Assembly: GCF_020873915.1 (NCBI RefSeq)
Contig: NZ_JAHWGP010000010.1
Span: forward strand, 1 to 64,000
Source: Streptomyces sp. DH5
GTDB taxonomy: Bacteria > Actinomycetota > Actinomycetes > Streptomycetales > Streptomycetaceae
Reading direction: 5' to 3'
DNA length: 64,000 nt
Shown: positions 56,414 to 64,000 of the stretch, piece after piece
Layout: each line of letters starts with the position of its first letter
Numbering within the stretch: the stretch's first letter is position 1
Program-made: the position numbers and the translations under genes
The notes under the pieces: generated by a model
Told to the model about the DNA's origin: nothing
What the model saw: only the letters and a program-made list of their open reading frames with translations
Databases searched by the model: none

Positions 56414-56992
56414 GTGACCGTGAACATGACCAAGGGTCAGGCCATCAGTCTGCAGAAGAACGACGGAGGCAGCCTGACCGCGGTGCGCATGGGTCTCGGC
56501 TGGCAGGCGGCTCCCCGTCGCGGCCTGTTCGGCTCGCGCACCCGCGAGATCGACCTGGATGCCTCGGCCGTCCTGTTCGCCGACAAGCAGCCCGTCGACG
56601 TCGTCTTCTTCCGTCACCTGGTGAGCGACGACGGCTCCGTGCGCCACACCGGCGACAACCTCGTCGGCGGTGTCGGCCAGGGCGGCGACGACGAGGCCAT
56701 CCTCGTCGACCTCTCGCGCGTCCCGGTCCACATCGACCAGATCGTCTTCACCGTGAACTCCTTCACCGGCCAGACGTTCCAGGAGGTGCAGAACGCGTTC
56801 TGCCGCCTCGTCGACGAGACCAACGGCCAGGAGCTCGCCCGCTACACGCTGGCCGGCGGCGGCTCCTACACCGCTCAGATCATGGCCAAGGTGCACCGCA
56901 CCGGCGCCGGCTGGACGATGACGGCGCTCGGCAACCCGGCCAACGGCCGCACCTTCCAGGACCTGATGCCGGCGATCCTGCCGGTCCTCTAG
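56414..56992 (+). CDS. terD: TerD family protein
   Basis: A 192-residue TerD-domain protein. The conserved Ca2+-binding beta-sandwich shows GQAISLQKNDGGSLTAVRMG, EIDLDASAVLF, FFRHLVSDDGSVRHTGDNLVG (with the acidic ligands) and DLSRVPVHIDQIVFTVNSF. In the published view, TerD proteins bind calcium and form membrane-linked complexes with TerC in response to stress. GTG 56414 with GAGGGG about 9 nt upstream; ATG 56426 would cut the conserved start. A damage-type promoter precedes it, and the TerD fusion gene follows by 82 bp. Confidence 0.92.
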   Translation: MTVNMTKGQAISLQKNDGGSLTAVRMGLGWQAAPRRGLFGSRTREIDLDASAVLFADKQPVDVVFFRHLVSDDGSVRHTGDNLVGGVGQGGDDEAILVDLSRVPVHIDQIVFTVNSFTGQTFQEVQNAFCRLVDETNGQELARYTLAGGGSYTAQIMAKVHRTGAGWTMTALGNPANGRTFQDLMPAILPVL

Positions 56993-57074
56993 GCACCGGA
57001 GGCGAACCGGCAGCCCCGGCGGGGCCGGTGAGCGGCATACGACCCAACACACGCGACGCAGGGGGACGAAGGCG

Positions 57075-59081
57075 ATGACGGCCGAGCTGGTGCGAGGGCA
57101 GAACCACCCGCTCTCCCAGTCCCGTCTGGAGATCCGGATCTCGGCCGGCACGCCGGTCGTGGCCGCGGCCGCGCTCGGCGACGAGAGCGGCCGGATCCAC
57201 GGGAGCGAGTGGGTGGCCCACCCGGGCGCCCCCACCCAGCCCGGTCTGGAGGTGTCGCGCCAGGCGGCCGCCGACCACCGCCTGGCGGTGGACCTGGACG
57301 CCATGACGGAGGCGGTGCACCGCGTCAGCGTCCTGCTCGCACTGCCCGCCGCGGGCGGCGGCCCGGGGCCCGCCCGGTTCGGCGCCGTGGCGGCCCCCTT
57401 CGTCGCCGTCACCGGCCTGGACGGCGAGGAGGTCGCCAGCTACACCATCACGGGCCTGGAGGCCGAGTCGGCCGTCGTCGCCCTGGAGCTCTACCGGCGC
57501 CAGGGCGCCTGGAAGGTCCGCGCCGTCGGCCAGGGCTACGCGGGCGGCCTGGCCGAACTCCTCACCGACCAGTTCCTCCCCGAGGCCATACAGCTCGCCG
57601 GGACCATCGACGAGGCGGTCGCGCGGGGCCTCGCCCGCTCCGTGCAGGCGCCCCCGCCCCGGCCGTCCGACGGTGACCGTTCACGGCAGGCGGCCGCCCC
57701 CGCGGCCGGTCCCGACCAGGGCGGCACCGCACCCCAGGTCACCCCCGGCCCCGTACCGCCGCCGTACGGCGGACAGCCGTCCGCAGGGTCCGGCCGGGGC
57801 GGACCGCTGCCGGCCTACGGAGCCGGTGCCGCGGACCCGCCCGCCCCCGCGACCGGCGGCCCGGTCGACTACAGCCACCCCCGCCGGCAGACCTCCGCCC
57901 CGCCGCCTCCGGCGCCCGCTCCGCCGCAGCCCCGGCCCGGGCAGCCCGCCCAGCCCGTCGCGGGGGACGCGACCGGCTGGTCCATGGAGGAGCGGCTCTA
58001 CAACCAGGTCTGGGGCATGTTCGAGGACCTGGCCCGCACCGCCGCCGCCTACCGCAGCGCCGTCGACTTCGCCGAGTCCCGTATGGACAAGGAGCTCGAG
58101 CAGGCGCTGTCCGACCCGCGCAGCCGCCTCGGCGGCCAGGGCGACGCCGCCCGCGAGACCGCCCGGGCCCGGTACACCCAGCTCGTCGGCCAGGCGCGGG
58201 AATCCCTCGACCGGGACCTCGCGCAGCTGGTCGCCGAGACCGAGGTGGTCGAACCAGCCCTGCCCCCGGCGTTCGCCCGCTGGGACAACCCGGCCTGGCA
58301 CGCCTACCGGGTGCCGATGGAGATACCCATGGCGCTCCGCCTGGGCGACCTCCGCCTGCCCGAGGCCGACCCGATCCGCATCCCGATGCTGCTCCGGCTG
58401 CCGCTGGAGCGCGGGCTGTGGATCGACAGCGGCAGGGCCGACTCCCTCGACGGCTCCTCCACCGACTCCCACGACATGCGGCGCCTGGCCATGGAGACGG
58501 CCGTGGCGCACGCCGCCCGGCTGCTCGCGGTCTATCCGGCCGGCGAGTTCACCGTGCACGTCATCGACCCGGCCGGTTCCGGCGCGCAGGCGCTGGCGCC
58601 ACTGACACGGACCGGGGTGCTGGCGGCCCCGCCCGCCCAGGGCGCCGCGGGCGTCGGGGACGTGCTGGGCCGGCTCACCCAGCGGGTCGACCTGGTGCAG
58701 ATGGCGCTGCGCGGAGGCGCCCCGGACGCGCTGCCGCCCGGCTTCGACACCTCCCAGCAACTGCTGATCGTCAACGACTTCCCGCACGGCTTCGACGACC
58801 GGGCCGTGAACCAGCTGCGTTATCTCGCCGACGAGGGTCCGTCCGTCGGCGTCCACCTGATGGTGGTCGCGGACCGCGAGGAGTCCTCCGCCTACGGGCC
58901 GCTGCTCGACCCGCTGTGGCGGTCGCTGCTGCGCCTGACCGCCGTGCCCGACGACCATCTCGCCGATCCGTGGGTGGGGCACGCCTGGACGTACGAGCCG
59001 CCGGTGGTGCCGCCGGGCAGCCAGGTGCTCCATCACGTGCTCACCCAGGTCGCAGCCGCCCGCCGCGCGGGGCGGCGGTGA
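57075..59081 (+). CDS. TerD-like domain fused to an FtsK-like pseudo-ATPase region
   Basis: A 668-residue protein in three parts. Residues 1-190 are a divergent TerD-like beta-sandwich (FGAVAAPFVAVTGLDGEEVA, YTITGLEAESAVVALELYRR). Residues 195-300 are a Pro/Gly/Ala-rich linker. From about 310 comes a helical segment (MEERLYNQVWGMFEDLARTA) and from about 415 an FtsK/SpoIIIE-like sequence: LPLERGLWIDSG, QLLIVNDFPHGFDDRAVNQL and GVHLMVVADREES, where an ATPase would have the Walker B DE; no Walker A (GxxGxGKS/T) exists anywhere. It probably works as a scaffold or docking factor in a Ter complex. ATG 57075. Same strand and 82 bp after terD. Confidence 0.8.
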   Translation: MTAELVRGQNHPLSQSRLEIRISAGTPVVAAAALGDESGRIHGSEWVAHPGAPTQPGLEVSRQAAADHRLAVDLDAMTEAVHRVSVLLALPAAGGGPGPARFGAVAAPFVAVTGLDGEEVASYTITGLEAESAVVALELYRRQGAWKVRAVGQGYAGGLAELLTDQFLPEAIQLAGTIDEAVARGLARSVQAPPPRPSDGDRSRQAAAPAAGPDQGGTAPQVTPGPVPPPYGGQPSAGSGRGGPLPAYGAGAADPPAPATGGPVDYSHPRRQTSAPPPPAPAPPQPRPGQPAQPVAGDATGWSMEERLYNQVWGMFEDLARTAAAYRSAVDFAESRMDKELEQALSDPRSRLGGQGDAARETARARYTQLVGQARESLDRDLAQLVAETEVVEPALPPAFARWDNPAWHAYRVPMEIPMALRLGDLRLPEADPIRIPMLLRLPLERGLWIDSGRADSLDGSSTDSHDMRRLAMETAVAHAARLLAVYPAGEFTVHVIDPAGSGAQALAPLTRTGVLAAPPAQGAAGVGDVLGRLTQRVDLVQMALRGGAPDALPPGFDTSQQLLIVNDFPHGFDDRAVNQLRYLADEGPSVGVHLMVVADREESSAYGPLLDPLWRSLLRLTAVPDDHLADPWVGHAWTYEPPVVPPGSQVLHHVLTQVAAARRAGRR

Positions 59082-59152
59082 CCCCGCACCGCCTTCACCA
59101 AGGTCACGCTAGGCGTCTGAACGGCACTTTTGTAAGTTCCTTTACTTCTCCC

Positions 59153-59181
59153 TTTACCAACCTTTGGTGATTGGGTACTGT
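59153..59181 (+). promoter_or_regulatory. Candidate promoter of the terC riboswitch transcript
   Basis: TTTACC (59153-59158) and TACTGT (59176-59181) are spaced by exactly 17 bp. The predicted transcript start, about 59188, coincides with the first base of the riboswitch P1 helix, which supports both calls. The 70 bp around it are unusually AT-rich for this window. Confidence 0.65.
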
Positions 59182-59189
59182 TGACCGCA

Positions 59190-59363
59190 CGGAGGGGAGT
59201 ACTCCCTGTCTGTGCGGCGACCCCGTCAATACGGATCAGGCCAGATCCCGGGGCGTCGGCCCGAAGGGCCGTCCGGACGCGTTCGAAGCGCCCGGCGGCC
59301 GGGTGGAAGAGACCTCCGGCAGCGACGACGCTGACATTGCCTGTGTGACGTATCTGCCGGAGG
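59190..59363 (+). ncRNA. yybP-ykoY-type (Mn2+) riboswitch controlling terC
   Basis: The leader before terC contains the two invariant pieces of the yybP-ykoY aptamer as I remember them: GGGGAGTA (59194-59201) in the first internal loop and GAGACC (59309-59314) in the opposite one. They are closed by a P1 helix CGGAGG (59190-59195) with CCTCCG (59313-59318). A hairpin CGGCCC-GAA-GGGCCG (about 59257-59271) lies between. The 3' strand of P1 is also the 5' strand of a 10-bp alternative helix, CCTCCGGCAG (59313-59322) with CTGCCGGAGG (59354-59363), and the latter contains the GGAGG of terC. Metal binding should favour P1 and free the site. Class members sense Mn2+ and turn on exporters. Confidence 0.75.
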
Positions 59364-59367
59364 CGCA

Positions 59368-60357
59368 GTGGAAGTTTCCATGACCCTGTGGGTCCTGACC
59401 ATCGTGGGCTTGTGCGCCCTCATCGCCGTCGACTTCTTCATCGGCCGCAAACCGCACGACGTATCCATCAAGGAAGCCGGAATCTGGACCATCGTCTGGA
59501 TCGTGCTGGCCGCGCTCTTCGGCGTCGGCCTGCTGATCTGGGGCGGGGCACAGGCGGGCGGCGAGTTCTTCGCCGGCTACATCACCGAGAAATCGCTGAG
59601 CGTCGACAACCTCTTCGTCTTCGTCCTGATCATGGCGAAGTTCGCGGTGCCGTCGCAGTACCAGCAGCGGGTCCTCCTGGTCGGTGTCCTCATAGCCCTG
59701 GTGCTGCGCGCGATCTTCATCGCCGCCGGCGCCGCGATCCTCGCCAGCTTCTCGTGGGTGTTCTACATCTTCGGCGCCTTCCTCATCTGGACCGCCTGGA
59801 AGCTCATCCAGGAGGCCCGGGCCGACGAGGAAGAGGAGGAGTTCCAGGAGAACAAGCTCCTCAAGGCCGCCGAGCGCCGCTTCGGTGTGGCCGACCGCTA
59901 CCACGGCACCAAGCTGTGGATCGAGCAGAACGGCAAGCGGGTCATGACCCCGATGCTCGTCGTCATGCTCGCCATCGGCACCACGGACGTCCTGTTCGCG
60001 CTGGACTCGATCCCCGCGATCTTCGGCCTGACCCAGGACCCGTACATCGTGTTCACGGCGAACGCGTTCGCGCTGATGGGCCTCAGGCAGCTGTACTTCC
60101 TCATCGGCGGACTGCTGCGGAAGCTGGTCCACCTCTCCTACGGCCTGTCGATCATCCTCGGCTTCATCGGTGTGAAGCTGGTGCTGCACGCACTGCACGA
60201 GTCCGGGGTCCACGTCCCCGAAATCAGCATCCCCGTGTCGCTGGGCGTGATCTGCGGTGTCCTGATCATCACCACGATCACCAGCCTGCGGGCCTCCCGC
60301 AAGATGGCGGAGACCGCGTCGGCCGAGAGCCCCGCGAAGAACGACATCGACGTCTGA
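59368..60357 (+). CDS. terC: TerC family integral membrane protein (Mn2+ exporter family)
   Basis: A 329-residue protein with about nine membrane spans. The family motifs are EKSLSVDNLFVFVLIMAKF (two acidic residues inside a span) and its mirror TTDVLFALDSIPAIFGLTQD, which together form the metal site; IEQNGKRVMTPMLVVMLAIG lies between. Bacterial TerC proteins export Mn2+, notably to load secreted enzymes, and also partner TerD. GTG 59368 is preferred because GGAGG (59359-59363) is four bases upstream; ATG 59380 is too far. The leader carries a Mn2+-riboswitch-like element that would mask that site. Confidence 0.93.
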   Translation: MEVSMTLWVLTIVGLCALIAVDFFIGRKPHDVSIKEAGIWTIVWIVLAALFGVGLLIWGGAQAGGEFFAGYITEKSLSVDNLFVFVLIMAKFAVPSQYQQRVLLVGVLIALVLRAIFIAAGAAILASFSWVFYIFGAFLIWTAWKLIQEARADEEEEEFQENKLLKAAERRFGVADRYHGTKLWIEQNGKRVMTPMLVVMLAIGTTDVLFALDSIPAIFGLTQDPYIVFTANAFALMGLRQLYFLIGGLLRKLVHLSYGLSIILGFIGVKLVLHALHESGVHVPEISIPVSLGVICGVLIITTITSLRASRKMAETASAESPAKNDIDV

Positions 60358-60648
60358 TCCCGTCGGACGCACAGGAAGACACCGGCACCGGGAGCGAAGG
60401 GCTGCACATCGCCGGCCACCGCTCCCGGTGCCCGTCTGTCTCCACCCGCGCCGCTCGCCGGGTGCCGACCCCGTACCGACTCGTACCAGGAGGCCATGCG
60501 TGACCATGATGACCCCGAGACGATCAGGAGGGCGCGCCGGAGGGACACGCCTGGCAGCGGTGACACCTCCCACCGCCCCCACGGTCCGCCGCCGGCCGGA
60601 AGCCGCGGGCAAGGTGCGGCCCGCCCTGGCGTCTGCGACGATCGCCCC

Positions 60649-61749
60649 GTGATCGCTTCGCTCAGGGCAGGCGCGACGCGGTGGACGACCAGCGTGCCCG
60701 TTGTCGCCGTACTGCTGCTGGTGCTGACCTGGGGACGCGATCTGCCCGGCGGACTCGTCGCGGTGGCGACCCTGGTCCTCGCGGCGTCCGTGCTGGCCGC
60801 TGTGCACCACGCCGAGGTGGTCGCGCACCGGGTCGGCGAGCCCTTCGGTTCCCTGGTCCTCGCGGTCGCCGTCACCGTCATCGAGGTGGCGCTGATCGTC
60901 ACCCTGATGATCGACGGTGGACCCCAGAGCGCCACGCTCGCCAGGGACACCGTGTTCGCGGCCGTGATGATCACCGTCAACGGCATCCTCGGCATCAGTC
61001 TGCTGGTGGGCTCCCTGCGCCACGGCACGGCGGTGTTCAACTCGGAAGGCACCGGAGCGGCCCTCGCCACCGTGGCGACGCTGGCGACCCTCAGCCTCGT
61101 GCTGCCGACCTTCACCACCAGCAAGCCCGGCCCCGAGTTCTCCACCGTCCAGCTGACCTTCGCGGCGGTCTCCTCGTTGGTCCTCTACGGCCTGTTCGTC
61201 GCCACCCAGACCATCAGGCACCGCGACTACTTCCTGCCGGTGGTCAAATCGGGCAAGGTGGTCACACCGGAGGAGCACGCCCCGGTGCCCTCCACCCGCA
61301 CCGCCCTGGTCAGCCTCGGTCTGCTCGGCCTGGCACTGATCGGTGTGGTCGGTCTGGCCAAAGGGGTCTCGCCCACCATCGAGTCGGGAGTGGAGGCCGC
61401 AGGGCTGGGCCATTCCGTCGTCGGTGTGATCATCGCCCTGCTGGTTCTCCTTCCGGAGACCATCGCGGCGGTCCGCGCCGCGCGCCGCAACCAGGTGCAG
61501 ACCAGCATGAACCTCGCGCTCGGCTCGGCGATGGCCAGCATCGGCCTGACCATCCCCGCCGTCGCGCTGGCCTCCCTCTGGCTCACCGGCCCCCTCGTCC
61601 TCGGGCTCGGCAACACCCACTTGGTGCTGCTCGCCCTGACCATGGTCGTGGGCGCGTTGACCGTGGTGCCCGGGCGGGCCACACCCCTCCAGGGAGGGGT
61701 GCACCTGGTGCTGCTCGCCGCCTACCTCGAACTGGCGATCAACCCGTAG
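60649..61749 (+). CDS. Ca2+(cation):proton antiporter, ChaA/CaCA superfamily
   Basis: A 366-residue membrane protein with about eleven spans. The two inverted alpha repeats carry acidic signatures: GEPFGSLVLAVAVTVIEVAL in the first half and VVGVIIALLVLLPETIAAVR with NLALGSAMASIGLTIP in the second, typical of the CaCA family. An acidic/basic cytoplasmic loop (about 185-220) separates them. It most likely exports Ca2+ (or Na+/K+) for protons. GTG 60649 is chosen by the fold; no ribosome-binding site is obvious. The upstream gap of 291 bp (60358-60648) holds no gene that I can support. Confidence 0.9.
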   Translation: MIASLRAGATRWTTSVPVVAVLLLVLTWGRDLPGGLVAVATLVLAASVLAAVHHAEVVAHRVGEPFGSLVLAVAVTVIEVALIVTLMIDGGPQSATLARDTVFAAVMITVNGILGISLLVGSLRHGTAVFNSEGTGAALATVATLATLSLVLPTFTTSKPGPEFSTVQLTFAAVSSLVLYGLFVATQTIRHRDYFLPVVKSGKVVTPEEHAPVPSTRTALVSLGLLGLALIGVVGLAKGVSPTIESGVEAAGLGHSVVGVIIALLVLLPETIAAVRAARRNQVQTSMNLALGSAMASIGLTIPAVALASLWLTGPLVLGLGNTHLVLLALTMVVGALTVVPGRATPLQGGVHLVLLAAYLELAINP

Positions 61750-61768
61750 GGCCGCGGCCCGCCCGGCG

Positions 61769-62815
61769 TCAATACGTGACGGTGATGCGCCGGGCGGGCC
61801 CGTCGACGCGCACGACACCCCCGTAGGGGATCACCAGCTGCGGATCGGTGTGCCCGAGGTCCACGTCGAGGACGACGACGGCGTCGGGCGCGTAGACCCG
61901 CATCGCCCGCAGCACGGCCTCGCGCTGCTCGGCGGCGTAGGCCGCGGCCTCCCCGGGCGTGTGCGGCCGCTCGAAGGACCAGGTCTTCGGACGGCCCATC
62001 AGGAGCGCGGCGAAACGGCCCAGCAGCCCCCGCTCACCCATGTTCCGCAGGGTCCGGAAGACCTCCTCCCCGCTCGGCAGTTCCTCCGAGGTCTCCAGGA
62101 ACAGCACGCCACCGTCGTACTCGGACAGGTCCCGCGCCACCCCGCGGCCGGCCATCAGCATCCAGCCGACGATCTCCAGGCAGCCGCCCCAGGTGCGGCC
62201 CTCGACCACCCGGCCCGCGTTCACCCAGGTCCAGCCCGTCCCCGGCCTGGTCTCGGGCTCCGCGTCGAACGTGGCGGGGTCCGCCCAGTCACGGTCCAGG
62301 TCCCGCCACCGCTCTGCGGGACGCAGTTCGTACGCGCCCGGGGTGAACAGGGCGGCGCGCAGGGACGCGGCGGTCTGCGGATGCATCGCCCCGGGGCGGC
62401 CGAGTTCGACCATCACGCTCGCGCCGTGGAATCCGACGACGCCGATCTCGCGGAGGAAGGCGAGCAGGTTGGTGTTGTCGCTCATCCCGAAGAACGGCTT
62501 CGGGTGGGCGCGGACCAGCTCCCGGTCCAGCAGCGGCACCACGGTGATCTGGTCGTCGCCCCCGATCGACGCGAAGACCGCCTTGATCTCCGGGTCGGCG
62601 AAGGCGGCGTGGAGGTCGTCGGCACGCTCGCGCGGCGTCGAACCCATCCGGCGCGTCGCCGGATACTCGACCGGCTCCAGCCCGTACTCCTCACGCAGCC
62701 GCCTCAGCCCCAGTTCGAACGGGAGGGGGAGGAGCCCCGGAAGACCGGAGGAGGGGGAGATCACGGCGACGCGGTCACCGGGCGAGGGTTTGGGAGGGTA
62801 CGAGAGGGCCGTCAT
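61769..62815 (-). CDS. S66 family peptidase (LD-carboxypeptidase/MccF-like)
   Basis: A 348-residue serine peptidase of family S66. The nucleophile Ser is in FFGMSDNTNLLAFL, preceded by VFASIGGDDQITVVPLLDRE, and the acid/His pair is in FLETSEE and DLGHTDPQLVIPYG. LD-carboxypeptidases trim murein tetrapeptides; MccF-type members cleave the antibiotic microcin C instead. The insertion TPGAYELRPAERWRDLDRDW is more like MccF/YcjS relatives, so a self-immunity or detoxification function is as likely as wall recycling. ATG 62815. It is convergent with the antiporter gene (19 bp gap). Confidence 0.88.
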   Translation of the reverse strand: MTALSYPPKPSPGDRVAVISPSSGLPGLLPLPFELGLRRLREEYGLEPVEYPATRRMGSTPRERADDLHAAFADPEIKAVFASIGGDDQITVVPLLDRELVRAHPKPFFGMSDNTNLLAFLREIGVVGFHGASVMVELGRPGAMHPQTAASLRAALFTPGAYELRPAERWRDLDRDWADPATFDAEPETRPGTGWTWVNAGRVVEGRTWGGCLEIVGWMLMAGRGVARDLSEYDGGVLFLETSEELPSGEEVFRTLRNMGERGLLGRFAALLMGRPKTWSFERPHTPGEAAAYAAEQREAVLRAMRVYAPDAVVVLDVDLGHTDPQLVIPYGGVVRVDGPARRITVTY

Positions 62816-62916
62816 GCAGGGAGGCTAGGGCCCCGCAGGCCCGCGCCGCACCGTGATAAACCGGGGGCGAGCAGCGGTTCGCCAAGAACCGCCCACCCCG
62901 ACGGACCGGAGGAACC

Positions 62917-63390
62917 GTGCCCCGCACCCTGGCCAACGCCCCGATCATGATCCTCAACGGCCCGAATCTGAACCTGCTCGGGCAGCGCCAGCCGGAGATC
63001 TACGGTTCCGACACGCTCGCCGACGTGGAGACGATGTGCGCCGAGGCGGCGGCCTCCCACCACGGCACGGTGGACCTGCGCCAGTCCAACCACGAGGGGC
63101 AACTGGTGGACTGGATCCACGAGGCCCGGCTGAACCACTGCGGGATCGTCATCAACCCCGGCGCCTACTCGCACACCTCCGTGGCGATCCTGGACGCCCT
63201 CAACGCCTGCGACGGGCTGCCCGTGATCGAGGTCCACATCTCCAACATCCACCGGCGCGAGTCGTTCCGGCACCACTCCTACGTCTCGCTCCGCGCGGAC
63301 GGGGTCATTGCCGGCTGCGGGGTGCAGGGTTACGTCTTCGCGGTGCGGCGGATCGCGGCGCTGGCCGGCCCGGCGGCGACCCGGGCGTAG
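62917..63390 (+). CDS. aroQ: 3-Dehydroquinate dehydratase, type II
   Basis: A 157-residue dodecameric dehydratase in the shikimate (or quinate) route. The conserved pieces are all here: [18 protein letters not shown] (about 12-29) with the catalytic Arg and the lid Tyr, VIDWIH-like [22 protein letters not shown] with catalytic His-support residues, [16 protein letters not shown] with the catalytic His, and [23 protein letters not shown] 62917 follows GGAGGAACC. Streptomyces often carry more than one type II enzyme. It stands alone, convergent with the metallo-hydrolase gene. Confidence 0.95.
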   Translation: MPRTLANAPIMILNGPNLNLLGQRQPEIYGSDTLADVETMCAEAAASHHGTVDLRQSNHEGQLVDWIHEARLNHCGIVINPGAYSHTSVAILDALNACDGLPVIEVHISNIHRRESFRHHSYVSLRADGVIAGCGVQGYVFAVRRIAALAGPAATRA

Positions 63391-63426
63391 ACCGCGCCCG
63401 CCGGGAGACGCCGCCAGCGGCCCGGA

Positions 63427-64000
63427 TCACCAGCCCCGCGCGCGCCACTCCGGCAGGTGCGGGCGTTCCGCGCCCAGCGTGGTGTCGTCGCCGTGGCCGG
63501 GATACACCCAGGTCTCGTCCGGGAGGACGTCGAAGATCCTGGTCTCCACGTCGTGGATGAGACGGGCGAAGGCCTCCGGGTCCTCGTGCGTGTTGCCCAC
63601 GCCGCCCGGGAACAGACAGTCCCCGGTGAAGACGTGCGGGTGGCCGTGGGGGTCGTCGTAGACCAGGGCGACGGATCCGGGGGTGTGGCCGACCAGGTGG
63701 CGGGCGGTGAGCTCGACCCGCCCCACGCGGACGGTGTCGCCGTCGTCGAGCAGCACGTCGGTGGGTACCGGGATGCCCTCGGCGTCGTCCCGGCCTGCGT
63801 GGGTGCGGGCGCCGGTGGCCGCCACGACCTCGGCGAGCGCCTGCCAGTGGTCCCCGTGCCGGTGGGTGGTGACGACGGACGCGATGCCGTCGTCACCGAT
63901 CGTGCCCAGCAGGGTCCTGGCGTCGTCGGCCGCGTCGATCAGCAACTGCTCGTCGGTGGCCCGGCAACGCAGCAGATAGGCGTTGTTGTCCATGGCGCCG
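63427..64000 (-). CDS. Metallo-beta-lactamase-fold hydrolase, N-terminally cut by the window edge
   Basis: At least 188 residues of an MBL-fold protein. The metal motif THRHGDHW, the second His in RHLVGHTPGSV, the bridging Asp in FTGDCLFPGG and the late YPGHGDDT are intact, as in glyoxalase II-like hydrolases. An ATG occurs at 63993, but family members usually have some 25-30 residues before this point (a first strand ending in ..PMDNNAYLLRC), so the true start is probably beyond base 64000. It is convergent with aroQ. Confidence 0.88.
   Translation of the reverse strand, partial: GAMDNNAYLLRCRATDEQLLIDAADDARTLLGTIGDDGIASVVTTHRHGDHWQALAEVVAATGARTHAGRDDAEGIPVPTDVLLDDGDTVRVGRVELTARHLVGHTPGSVALVYDDPHGHPHVFTGDCLFPGGVGNTHEDPEAFARLIHDVETRIFDVLPDETWVYPGHGDDTTLGAERPHLPEWRARGW

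Noticed and set aside
59236-61818. 860-codon minus-strand open frame through terC and the antiporter
   Set aside because: Complement of two membrane proteins, rich in Asp/Gly/His with no hydrophobic structure.

Overview
The window is high-GC actinobacterial chromosome, almost certainly Streptomyces. Codon third positions are nearly all G or C, and GTG and TTG starts are common. Characteristic families are present: an ANTAR response regulator, a helix-turn-helix/DUF5753 + DUF397 + ATP-binding regulatory trio, PF04672 methyltransferase, DUF6343 and a TerD-domain fusion. The order pyk - ANTAR regulator - liv operon - polA - rpsA - coaE - uvrB resembles a conserved core segment of Streptomyces chromosomes; this is recalled, not searched.

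Layout. 1-2.2 kb: the end of a hydroxamate-siderophore-type gene pair (PLP decarboxylase, N-hydroxylase). 2.2-2.8 kb: a decayed 5'-nucleotidase. 3.0-6.2 kb: pyk, a free-standing LAGLIDADG protein beside tRNA-Leu(CAA), and the ANTAR regulator. 6.2-12.0 kb: a complete branched-chain amino-acid ABC importer operon on the minus strand. 12.3-16.3 kb: two small secreted or membrane proteins, a PaaI thioesterase and an FdhF/YdeP-type molybdopterin oxidoreductase. 16.4-23.0 kb: polA, a repeat-rich gap, a DUF4184 gene and a secreted lytic transglycosylase. 23.0-28.4 kb: hrpB, a methyltransferase with no normal start codon, and rpsA with a strong promoter and terminator. 28.6-37.6 kb: small housekeeping genes (PAC2, coaE, TPR, S4 RNA-binding, uracil-DNA glycosylase, aminopeptidase, RidA, Zn-dehydrogenase). 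37.6-40.1 kb: glpF-glpK. 40.1-41.5 kb: degenerate DNA with a truncated ATPase relic. 41.5-45.1 kb: a WhiJ/AbaA-like regulatory cluster. 45.3-54.1 kb: a gltD paralogue, DUF1772, CBS, psuG and its kinase, ogt, a phosphodiesterase and an MHYT membrane protein. 54.1-60.4 kb: uvrB followed by a Ter module (terD, TerD fusion, terC). 60.6-64 kb: a Ca2+/H+ antiporter, an S66 peptidase, aroQ and a partial metallo-hydrolase.

Most interesting signals. (1) The stretch upstream of terC reads as a yybP-ykoY (Mn2+) riboswitch, with two mutually exclusive helices that would hide or free the terC ribosome-binding site. (2) Sequences matching the mycobacterial RecA-independent (PafBC) damage promoter, tTGTCRgtg-N8-TAnnnT, lie in front of uvrB and terD, and a near match lies in front of polA. 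This suggests the Ter genes belong to the DNA-damage regulon. (3) The TerD fusion carries an FtsK-like C-terminal region with no Walker A motif. (4) Two perfect Streptomyces DnaA boxes sit in a 33-bp tandem repeat. (5) Several genes are too small or too irregular for routine gene calling: a 38-residue membrane peptide, a possible AUC start, and two relic genes.

Everything here was read by eye. No database search, folding or expression data were available.
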